Shown here one piece after another: positions 1-8,504 of a stretch of 64,000 bases of DNA. The first letter of the stretch is position 1. Each line of letters opens with the position of its first letter. The stretch is from the NCBI GenBank assembly GCA_963725505.1, contig CAVRYN010000007.1:1-64000 (forward strand), read 5' to 3'. The notes below the pieces were generated by a model. It did no database searches. It worked only from the letters and a program-made list of their open reading frames with translations, and was not told where the DNA came from. This stretch comes from Udaeobacter sp963725505 (GTDB lineage: Bacteria; Verrucomicrobiota; Verrucomicrobiia; Chthoniobacterales; UBA10450). The translations under genes and the position numbers were made by a program.

Positions 1-980
1 GCTTTTTGGATTTGCGCGGCGTTCTCTTTCAGCTGGGTTGTGAGCGATCTCTATTTGTTGCTGTTGCTGCACGAAGGTTGCCTGCAAGCTCTGAACTTTG
101 AGGTTCAGCATGGCTTGCCTGGCGGCGTCGGGAATGGCTTGGGGCGGGATGCCTTTGGGCGAGAATCCACCAGGATCGGGTCCATCGATGGTGAACGTGC
201 CCAATCTTCCATCGGATCGACCATCACGACAGCGGCCGTCGCGGCGGAAAACCGGCGCACCGGAGATATCGCCGATAATGGTCCTGTCACTGACCTGGCC
301 AAAAATACTGTGCACACCAGAATGGTGGCCGATGATGATATTGTTATTAACGGTGGTGATACCAGACCCCGCCATTCTGCCTACGGCAACGTGATCACTG
401 TTGCTGACGTTACTCTCGAGCGCCAGATTACCGATAGCTGTGTTGTTGTTTCCGCTGGTGTTGCTTGAGAGGGAACAGGTACCAAGGGCCACGTTGTTGA
501 CTCCATCGACGTTGGCCGTGAGCGCCTCCCAACCGATGGCCGTGTTGGAGCCGCCGGTGGTATTGTTCATGAGCGCAAAGTAACCAGTGGCAGTGTTGGA
601 GTCACCGCTGTCGTTAAAAACGAGCGCGTCAGTTCCAACAGCGGTGTTCTGTGTGCCGCTGGTGTTGAGCAACAAGCTGCCGCGCCGACTGCGGTGTTGG
701 AATCCGCGTTGTTTAGCGCCAGCGCTCCACCGCCAACAGCGGTGTTGAAGTTGCCAGTGGTGTCGCCAAAGAGTGCAAACCAACCAAGGCCTGAATTTCC
801 AGCGCCGGTGGTAAGATTAAAAAGCGCATTGCACCCTTCCGCTGTCGTGAAATTGGGAAAGCACCCGTCCGGCGCGGGATTGACCGCCCGCGCTCCTGAT
901 AAAAGTGTAAAGCAGGCTAACACGGGTAGGATGGCCAGTAATATTGTACTTCGGTTTTTCATCTTTTTGTTTTGTTTCAT
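1..980 (-). pseudogene. Secreted YadA-head-like repeat protein, frameshifted, 3' end outside window
   Basis: A signal peptide (MKNRSTILLAILPVLACFTLL) is followed by short repeats of the N-T-A-V-G / N-N-T-A-I-G type that form left-handed beta-roll heads in trimeric adhesins and phage tail fibres, and then by the start of a coiled-coil tail. The frame breaks near 675, where one C is missing compared with the neighbouring paralogue, and there is a compensating -1/+1 pair near 210-250. The gene runs off the window edge. The paralogue at 1008-4415 shares most of this module, so the two are a tandem duplication. Presumed surface or secreted structural protein; no enzyme motif is seen. Disruption could be real or an assembly error. 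Confidence 0.6.
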
Positions 981-1007
981 TTTTTTCAGCTTTCCGTGAA
1001 CTCTCGC

Positions 1008-4000
1008 TCAAGGAACAGCTTTAGGTTTGTTCACAATCATTTTTGCCGCTGTGTTATTCATTTCGATCCGGGCATTCACTTTCTGGATTTGCGCGGTCTG
1101 CTCTTTAAGCTGCGCAGTGAGCATCTCTATTTGGTTCTGTTGCTGCGGGATAATTGCCTCCAACTTCTGAACTTCGAGATTGAGCATGGCTTGCCTGGCG
1201 GCGTCGGGAATGGCTTGGGGCCGGATGCCTCTGGGCGAAAATCCACCTGGGTCAGGTCCATCGACGCTGAACGTGCCCAATCTTCCATCGGAATCGACCA
1301 TCACGACAGCAGCCGTCGCGGCGGAAACCGGCGCACCGGAGATATTGCCGATAATGGTCCTGTCACTGACCTGGCCAAAAATACTGTGCACACCAGAATG
1401 GTGGCCGATGATGATATTATTATCGACGGTGGTGATACCAGACCCCGCCATTCTGCCTACGGCAACGTGATCACTGTTGCTGACGTTACTCTCGAGCGCC
1501 AGATTACCGATAGCTGTGTTGTTGCTTCCGCTGGTGTTGCTTGAGACGGAAGAGTACCAAGGGCCACGTTGTTGACTCCATCGACGTTGGCCGTGAGCGC
1601 TTCCCAACCGATGGCGGTGTTGGAGCCGCCGGTAGTATTGTTCATGAGCGCAAAGTAACCGGTGGCAGTGTTGGCGCTGTCCTCGTTAAAAACGAGCGCA
1701 TCAGTTCCAACGGCCGTGTTTTGTGTGCCGCCGGTGTTAAGCAACAAGGCTGCCGTGCCGACCGCAGTATTGGAATCCGCGTTGTTTAGCGCCAGCGCTC
1801 CACCGCCAACACCGGTATTGAAGTTGTTGGTGCTATTGGCAAAGAGCGAACGCCAACCGAGCCCTGTATTGCCAGCGCCGGTGGTGAGAGAACTAAGCGC
1901 ATCGCACCCTTCCGCCGTCGTGAACGCGGGATAGCACCCGTCCAGACTAGCGGTTGGTGTTGGCGTGTGACTGGGTGTTGGCGTGGGAGTGGGGCTTGGC
2001 ACAGACACCGCGCAGGTCGGGCAGTTAAACTGAATCCGATCGAAATCCGGGGCGTAGTCACCAACGATCGGATTGTAGAACTCAAGGGTGTTGTCGCTGC
2101 CGGGGTTCAAAATGACCGTTACCTGTATTGACCCCACAGTCTGAAACGAGCCAGTGGACGGAAAGCTCACAGGCATTCCCTGACCGCCGTTCACGCTCAG
2201 AAGGGCGTAGCGCACCGCGTCTCCGTTGAGGTAGCAGATCGTCATGCTGTGAGGGCCCGTTGTGATAGCACTAACACCATTGAACTGGAGAGTGCCAGAG
2301 TTGTTGCCGACGTAGCCTACCTTTTCTCCACCGGAGCAGGTCGGGCAGTTTAGAACCACGGCGCCTCCCGCGAGTGTGCCCGCCTCCGCTTCATCCGATA
2401 TACACGATCCCGGTGACGGGGTTGAGCTTGCCGTTGCACTCGGCGTTGCCGTCCCACTGGGACTTGGCGTCCCCGTCGGTGTTGAACTCGGCGTTGCCGT
2501 CGGAGTGGGACTTGGCGTCCCCGTCGATGTTGGCGTCGGCGTTGCCGTCGGAGTGGGACTTGGCGTCCCCGTCGGCGTGGGACTTGGCGTCCCCGTCGGA
2601 GTGGGACTTGGCGTCCCCATCGGTGTTGGAGTCGGCGTGGGAGTAGGTCCACCAGGGCTCACCGGCACACAACCTGAGAACTCGGACGTATTGCCACTCG
2701 GGTCAGTGGCGGTTGCGGTTATAACATGACCCGACTGGACGTTGACCTCAAAAGTAACAGTGATTGGCGCAGTACAATCGCCATTAGTCGTTATGTTCGC
2801 CGCGCCAATGAAAACTTCTCCCGAACCATTGCCCGAAGGATGGCACTGCTGATTATCAAAAAACTCGATTCTGAAGGTCGTATTTGGCACGCTGTTCAAG
2901 CTCCCCTGAATGGTCGTGCTGCCGCCACCGCTCGAGGCCGAGGTAAGGATCGGAAAATTTTGGAACTTGTTGGGGCCGGGAACCGTATCGCAAGGATGAT
3001 TCAGCGTGATGCCACATGGGCCATCGAATGGGATCGTTAGATCGATGCCGAGACCGCCATTGGAAAAGATGGAGTTACCCAGGATGGCATTGCTGATAGC
3101 GCGGCTGCCACTTACTATAATTCCCGCGTCATATACATCACATAAGATGGGGTCGCCATTAAAGGCGACGATGTTGCGTGTGCCCACCTCTGTGCCACCG
3201 ACGGTAGAGGACAGAGCTTCAATGCGGATGCCCGCCTTATTGCCCACCGGTTGCGTGCCTGTGATGTCGGCACCAATTATGTTGCCTTGGATGATGTTGC
3301 CGGACCCGACAATGTCCAAGCCAGCGGTGCCATTACCAGAGATGAGATTGCCGGGCGGAGTGCCGGGAGCGGACGTTAGCCCGCCGATGGTGTCACCAGC
3401 GCCTACATTCACGCCCAAATTCAGATTGGGCACGGCGCTGGTTCCCGTCAGATCCGTACCAATGAAGTTCCCTTGTACCACGTTAGAGCCAAGCGACTCG
3501 ATTCCGCGGTTGTTACCCGAAATAACGTTGCGCGCGGCAGCAGTATCTCCGCCGATGAGGTTACCGCCGCTCCTAACTCCTCGCTGCGTATGTCCCAGAG
3601 CCACACTGCCGGTGACATCGGTACCAATAAAGTTGCCTTGCGCCATGTTGTTGGAACTAAACAACCCAACGCCGTCTCCAATATTTCCCGAGATCAAGTT
3701 GCGCGCTCCCGGCGTCGTCCCACCAATCGTATTATTCTGGCCAGAAAAGAGAACAATCCCGCCATTACCAGACTCGTCAGACGCGCCATTCGGTAACGCT
3801 GCTGTTCCAGTGGCATTGGTGCCGATAAAATTTCCTTCGATCACGTTGTCGTCAGCAAAAACGGCGATCTGCATTCTGCGGAAACCTGTTGATTACTAGC
3901 CCGCGCACACCGCAGCCGTGCTCATTGATGCGTGAGGCCGCTGCTGTTCGGCGGCGCCATCGCGCCGCTGAGCTCGACCAGTATTATCGCGTTATCGCCC

Positions 4001-4415
4001 TGCCCAGGTGGATTCGTATTTGGACTGGCTCCGGGTTGCGTGTAGCCGTCGATTATCACCGGCTGGTAAAGGTGGGCAGGGGGGCAAGAGGGCTGATTGT
4101 GTGGACGCCGTTGCCGGGAATATTGAATGTGATCGGTTCGCCGTGCCGGGTGGCGGGGGGGGCTCCCGTTTGCATCAGTAATTGCCTGACGCAATGAGCC
4201 CGTGCCGGTGTCGTCGGTATTTGTAACCTGAAAGCGAAAGGGGTGAAAACGAAGGGGGATTCACCTGTGACTCCGTTCGCCAGCTCGTGCACTGTTTCCC
4301 AGGGGCCAGCCGTGGCAAACACCGCGATAAAGACGCCAGTGAGGAAGACCACCAAGGCAATTAAAACGCGCGGATTAAAGAAACCAGATTGGGCGACGCG
4401 AATGGGATGGCGAAT
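1008..4415 (-). pseudogene. Large secreted beta-helix / head-repeat protein with at least five frameshifts
   Basis: The reconstructed protein starts with a membrane segment (FNPRVLIALVVFLTGVFIAV), probably from an ATT or damaged start near 4415. It continues with a TGSLRQAI..ITFNIPG block, then many parallel beta-helix rungs (GNFIGT, NTIGGTTPGARNLISGN) between about 3900 and 2950, a PTPTPTGTPSPTPT linker (about 2650-2410), a C-x-x-C-bearing beta-sandwich, a second linker, and YadA-head repeats (2000-1500) ending in a coiled coil (KLEAIIPQQQNQIEMLTAQL). Frame changes occur near 4225, 4155 (in a run of eight G), 4065, 3905 and 1553. At 1553 one base is missing compared with the paralogue at 1-980. 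The C-terminal region has the position of a peptidase S74 chaperone but no such domain. Likely surface-exposed; function unknown. Confidence 0.6.
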
Positions 4416-4765
4416 GGGGAGAAGCTACGGACAGAATGAGCGCGCGCCAGAGAAGGTGCGCTTTAATGGAGGGATAATTTTTGTTTTTTCACATCGCGTG
4501 TACGGGTGCACACATCATCGGATGAACACCCTTTTGCCGTGAAATGCGAAATTGCGTCAAGACTTTTTTTGAAAAATCTTGGAAATTTCTCTCGGGGGCA
4601 ATGGCCTCGCTGATTCGCTGGCCTATAAGAGGTAACCACGAATTCACACGAATAGACACGAATCAAAAGAGGGACAACCACAGATTACATGTCAGCGATG
4701 ATTTCTCAGCACTTCACTAATGCTCTGCGCTTAGGCCATTCCCAGAGATGCCAAGGTTGGTTCGT
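4416..4765. other. Intergenic stretch with a dispersed repeat
   Basis: No gene is supported here. Around 4632-4665 lies a copy of a repeat reading TTCGTGTCTATTCGTGTG on the minus strand. Close variants occur at about 22616-22650 and 28099-28132, each time just upstream of a gene. An A/T-rich segment at 4556-4580 has no clear terminator stem. Confidence 0.4.
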
Positions 4766-6087
4766 CTATTGCTGATGTATGTAAAGTCCGTGATCGCGCT
4801 GGTAATTGGCAATCGCGTCACGGGTTGCCGGATCCAATAGACCGTTTATTGGGCCGTGGTAGTAGCCTAGTGCTGTAATGCGGCCTGCACATTGGCAATA
4901 ACCTCGTCAGGCTCTAAATCATTATAGGCGTAAATTGGGCCGTCGTACGGTAGAAGCTGCAGGCTGGTACCCCCATGCTGGATACCAGTAATTGGCGCGC
5001 CAGAAATACCATCCGCCTGAGATCAGAACAATACGGCGGCAATGACGTCTCCACCATTCTTGGTTGTGCCATTCGTGGTGATAATCGCGGAAGGCCGCGT
5101 ATTTTTGGTCGGTCCAAGTTTCGCTCCCCTGGATGCGGCCAGTCCCTTCAAATTTCACACCCGCGATCGCCGGATCGGGCTTGCGTGGCAAATTGAAGTG
5201 CTGCGGACGAAGCGAATTCATCTTTGCCGTAGTTGAAGCAGCGCCGGGCCGTAATTGAGTTGCTTTTGGTTCCCCCTTTTCAATTTCTCGCGCGATAGCT
5301 GATTGCTCTTCAGGCGTTAGCGGCCTCGTAAAATCACGTCCAATGAGACCAGATTTGGTCGGAAAGTTGTAATGGTAAACACCGTTGTCATATTGATAGC
5401 CACCGGAGCAGCTTGGTTTCCTGTGGGTTGGCCATTAGCAATTTCACGTGCGATCGATGATTGCTCTTCAGGCGTTAGCGGCCTTGTGAAATCACGTCCA
5501 ATGAGACCAGACTTCGCAGGAAAGTTGTAATGGTAAACACCATTGTCGTTTTGATAGCCACCTGGGGCAGCTTTATTTCCCTCTGGTTGCCCATTTGCGA
5601 TTTCTCGTGCGATCGATGATTGCTCTTCAGGCGTTAGCGGCCTTGTGAAATCACGTCCAATGAGACCAGACTTCGCGGGAAAGTTGTAATGGTAAACAGG
5701 AGCGGGTGGAGCAGAAGCAGCGGTTTTAGCAGCAGTATTACCAGCGGGAGCAGTCTGCGGACGACCGCCTTGCGGCTGTGGGTGGTCGGGCTGTCCGATC
5801 GGCGCTGTATGCGTTCCCGCTGAAGCCCTCGCAGCGTTCCCTGTAGGTACGACTACATTTACATTGTGAGGGGCTTGCACATTCTGGACAGGCCCGCTGT
5901 TGCTTCCGGAAGGTTCGTTATGCGTGGCAGCGTGCTCGACATGCCCGCTGTTGCTCGAAGGATGTTGATTATGCGTCTCAGCGTGATGGGATGTTTTCGT
6001 CTCGGTCGCGGCCTGTTTCTGTCCTTTCTCACCGCCCGCGGCACACACGAGCGCAAGGCTGCAAATCAAAACAAACAACGTCCTCAT
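4766..6087 (-). pseudogene. Secreted 53-residue-repeat protein with peptidoglycan-binding-like C-terminus, frameshifted
   Basis: The start at 6087 gives a clean signal peptide (MRTLFVLICSLALVCAAGG). A His/Asn-rich linker follows, then three tandem repeats around VYHYNFPAKSGLIGRDFTRP with LTPEEQSSIAREIANGQP, and a C-terminal region (HHEWHNQEWWRRHC..YWYPAWGY..YDGPIYAYNDLEPDEVIANV..GYYHGPINGLLDPATRDAI) matching the protein at 32022-32990. At DNA level the repeat spacing is 159 bp between the first two copies but 158 bp to the third, so one base is missing near 5395; further shifts lie near 4930 and 4870. The last domain resembles peptidoglycan_binding_1 folds. Presumed periplasmic or cell-wall protein, disrupted by indels of unknown origin. 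Confidence 0.6.
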
Positions 6088-6251
6088 GATTCGGATTGTG
6101 CCTCTTTTGCTCTCCACACGGCAATGACAAAGTGATATGAAGGGTTTTTGCAAATGAGACAGCGCATGTTCGTGGATAAATGCGTCTCGAACGCTGTGGC
6201 CGGTCGGAGCAAGCAGAACCTACAAGAAGCTGACGGCCCACAGAGCCGTGG

Positions 6252-7745
6252 CTACAGAGCGTTCTTCTCGACAATTCGCGACGGAACCAAAATTGCCTCG
6301 CTCATCCCGTGCAAAAATTTCTTGTCAGCCGGAGCAATTGTGGCCAGCGCGCCGCACAATTTCACGCGGTCGCTTTCGACAAAATAATACGGACAAAGAC
6401 GCACCCGGCCTTTCATCGCCTTTAGCTCGCCCCGTGAGATACTAGGTATCGTCGAGGACGCCTTTGCACTTGAGCGTATCTCACGGGGCGAGCCAGAATT
6501 TGGATCCCAATAGCGGTGTTCAAAGAGCGTGCCTTTGTGAAATTTTTGAAGAATCGTCGGATTCGACTCGAAGGTCGCCAGCGCGTGCTCGATCCTTCTT
6601 TCCCATTCGGTGTGCGGCAGATCGCTCCCAAGCGCAATGCCGCGGCTGCCCCAGCCGAGCGGCGAGAATCCGCTCACTTTCAAGAGAAGGTCCCGATCTT
6701 TCTGGCTGAACTTCGCCGCCTCGCGCCAATCTTGAATTTCAAGGCGCGGGATGACGGCGTGCTGCGGCAATGGCGTAGGATCAAGCAGCCAGGAGTAGGG
6801 AATCGCCTCTTGTAGCTTTATGAAATACTTCTCGCCCAGCTCGCGCCGCCAGTACTCGCGAAGGGGGTGCATCCAAAAAAGCGCGAACCACATTTTCTCT
6901 TCAAGGTACGGTTTGATTGGCGGCGTGATCGTGATGCGGCCTTCTGCATTTGCGCGCAGCGTATTTTCGATCGCAGGAATATTCGGCAGATCGAACAATT
7001 CGAAGAAGCGATATACAGCGCGGCCGTCCTGTGGCTCGTAATTCTCCGCGGATACAACGCGCCAGCTGTAGCCGGGGGCGTTGACCCCGGCCGGAGTGAG
7101 ATTGGGAATAGAACCGGAGTCATCCCGCGACTGCGGGGCGACAGCGGATGTTTGATTTAATCTCGCGGCGATCCATTCCATTTCCGGCCGATAAGTCGCC
7201 GATTCCTGCGAGACAACGATGTCGCCGCCGTTTGGCAGTACAGAGCGAAATCCGTCCAGCATTCCGTTCGCGCCGCCAACGATCGCTTCGTCGAATGTTG
7301 AATAGGTCTGGTTAAGCCATCCGGTTAGGCCGATGCCGCCCGGGACCGAATCGATCTCAGCAATGATGTAACCCTTCTCAGTCAGGATGAGGTCAGGCCG
7401 TATCACTCGCGGCAAATCGTCGCGAATTTCTTTGCGCCGCGAAAATTCGATGAGCTCCTTCGGTTTACCCGCGTCGAGATACTGGGCGATCCATTCTGGC
7501 TGCTTGCCTTTGACGCTCAGTTGATAGAGCTGGTTACAAGCGCGTTGAAAAACGAACAGTCGATGACCGAGCTGCTCGAGGTCGGCCAGAAATTTCTGGC
7601 CAATTGGAAATGCATCGGGGGAAAGAAGCCATTGCTTTTCCGCGAAGAGGCCTTCCTTCGGAAATGCTGAACGAATAGCTTCGAGCTTCTCGCTTTCGGT
7701 AGAGACTGCGAGATTTGAAGTTTGAGGTTTGAGGTTTGATTTCAA
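6252..7745 (-). CDS. ATP-grasp-like conserved protein carrying several repeat insertions
   Basis: 497 residues. The segment VIRPDLILTEKGYIIAEIDS followed by VPGGIGLTG resembles the ATP-grasp core of glutathionylspermidine-synthase-like proteins, and the C-terminus (CPYYFVESDRVKLCGALATI) is well formed; the substrate is unknown. The only plausible start is TTG at 7745, which lies inside a heptanucleotide repeat (residues 2-12 are encoded by it). Two more insertions are read in frame: a palindromic element at 7065-7145 (residues about 200-226, SRDDSGSIPNLTPAGVNAPG) and a perfect 18-bp inverted repeat at 6425-6493 (residues about 418-440). The frame stays open throughout, so these appear tolerated. 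Function is inferred weakly from motif style only. Confidence 0.6.
   Translation of the reverse strand: MKSNLKPQTSNLAVSTESEKLEAIRSAFPKEGLFAEKQWLLSPDAFPIGQKFLADLEQLGHRLFVFQRACNQLYQLSVKGKQPEWIAQYLDAGKPKELIEFSRRKEIRDDLPRVIRPDLILTEKGYIIAEIDSVPGGIGLTGWLNQTYSTFDEAIVGGANGMLDGFRSVLPNGGDIVVSQESATYRPEMEWIAARLNQTSAVAPQSRDDSGSIPNLTPAGVNAPGYSWRVVSAENYEPQDGRAVYRFFELFDLPNIPAIENTLRANAEGRITITPPIKPYLEEKMWFALFWMHPLREYWRRELGEKYFIKLQEAIPYSWLLDPTPLPQHAVIPRLEIQDWREAAKFSQKDRDLLLKVSGFSPLGWGSRGIALGSDLPHTEWERRIEHALATFESNPTILQKFHKGTLFEHRYWDPNSGSPREIRSSAKASSTIPSISRGELKAMKGRVRLCPYYFVESDRVKLCGALATIAPADKKFLHGMSEAILVPSRIVEKNAL
6425..6493. repeat. Palindromic element inside a coding region
   Basis: Perfect 18-bp inverted arms GCTCGCCCCGTGAGATAC at 6425-6442 and 6476-6493 with a 33-bp spacer. 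It is read in frame in the ATP-grasp-like gene as PREIRSSAKASSTIPSISRG, which looks foreign to the surrounding fold. Confidence 0.8.
7065..7145. repeat. Double-hairpin REPIN-like element inside a coding region
   Basis: It begins CTGTAGCCGGGGGCG and contains hairpins GGGGGCGTTGACCCCG and CCCGCGACTGCGGG, ending in GGCGACAGC. It has the same layout as other TGTAG-bounded elements in this window and is translated inside the ATP-grasp-like gene. Confidence 0.55.
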
Positions 7746-7797
7746 TGCATGTGATCTCTCGGATACACATCAAACATCAAACTATCGAACATCAAAC
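7698..7797. repeat. Heptanucleotide repeat cluster
   Basis: Imperfect 7-bp units (GTTTGAG, then ATCAAAC on the other side of 7748) are tandemly arranged at about 7715-7741 and 7768-7797. The first block encodes the N-terminus of the ATP-grasp-like protein; the second lies in the gap before ruvA. Similar 7-bp units recur at 9504, 17908, 28440, 28783 and 59879. Confidence 0.7.
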
Positions 7798-7803
7798 GTC
7801 GAT

Positions 7804-8415
7804 TTACCTTCCCGCAGCCATCCGTTTTAGCGCGAGCTTAACCAGGTCTTCCGCCGATTTCGCTTCGCCTTTCTCCTGCAGGTCCCGCACGGCTTTGTGC
7901 GCCTCGATTTGTTTGTAACCAAGCGCGATCAGCGCAAGCACCGCTTCGTTGGCTTGCTCCTGTTCTGGGGTGGGTGCGTGCGCTGCGCTGGCTGCTTCCC
8001 ATGCCGCAGCAACGCCGAGTTTATCTTTCAATTCCAAAACGATTCGCTCGGCTGTCTTTTTCCCGAGCCCGCTGATTTTCGAAATCGCAGCGACATCTGA
8101 ATTGACCACCGCAGCTTTGAAACTGGTCACGCTCATTCCACTTAACACGGCGAGCGCCAGTTTTGGCCCGATCCCGCTGACATTGTTGACGAGCAACCGG
8201 AAAAGGTCGCGCTCGGCCGGAGTCATGAACCCGTAAAGCACATGCGCATCCTCGCGCACCGCCAGATGAGTAAGAATCCGGATCGGCTGCCCGGCAGGGG
8301 GAAGTTTATCGTAACTCGAAAGCGGAATAAAAACTTCGTACCCGACGCCGCCAACATCGATAATCGCCTGGGTCGGCAGGGCGTTCACGAGTTTGCCGTC
8401 GAGAAACGTGATCAT
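7804..8415 (-). CDS. ruvA: Holliday junction DNA helicase subunit RuvA
   Basis: 203 residues, the normal family length. The N-terminal OB-fold (MITFLDGKLVNALPTQAIID..GVGYEV) is followed by the two helix-hairpin-helix motifs (LLVNNVSGIGPKLALAVLSG and AAISKISGLGKKTAERIVLE), which bind the junction DNA, and by the C-terminal RuvB-contact domain (EAVLALIALGYKQIEAHKAV). RuvA tetramers hold Holliday junctions for RuvB-driven branch migration in recombinational repair. ruvB and ruvC are not adjacent. The start ATG is supported by the conserved MI-x-F-x-G start of the family. Confidence 0.96.
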   Translation of the reverse strand: MITFLDGKLVNALPTQAIIDVGGVGYEVFIPLSSYDKLPPAGQPIRILTHLAVREDAHVLYGFMTPAERDLFRLLVNNVSGIGPKLALAVLSGMSVTSFKAAVVNSDVAAISKISGLGKKTAERIVLELKDKLGVAAAWEAASAAHAPTPEQEQANEAVLALIALGYKQIEAHKAVRDLQEKGEAKSAEDLVKLALKRMAAGR

Positions 8416-8426
8416 CTCTCAATTGA

Positions 8427-8503
8427 TTTACCACAGAGACCGCAGAGTGCGCAGAGAATAAACATTTGCATCCCTCCGCGTTCTCTGCGTCCTCTGCGGT
8501 AAA
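8427..8503. repeat. Dispersed repeat ending in CTCTGCGGTAAA
   Basis: Imperfect inverted termini TTTACCACAGAG and CTCTGCGGTAAA enclose a CGCAGAG-rich spacer, between ruvA and the upstream glycosyltransferase. Arms of this kind are common in environmental bacterial genomes as intergenic mobile hairpins. Confidence 0.55.
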
Positions 8504-8504
8504 A

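Noticed and set aside
2350..2729. Several overlapping ORFs in both strands
   Set aside because: They are the out-of-frame readings of the Pro-Thr linker DNA repeat.
3006..3899. Open frame of 297 codons on the plus strand
   Set aside because: Antisense to the beta-helix rungs; Pro/Met-rich content is the reverse reading of the repetitive gene, with no ribosome binding site or family pattern.
5278..5700. Regular 159-bp direct repeats as a CRISPR-like array
   Set aside because: The repeats encode a protein repeat with no spacers; no cas genes are present. The same holds for the kelch and heptamer repeats.
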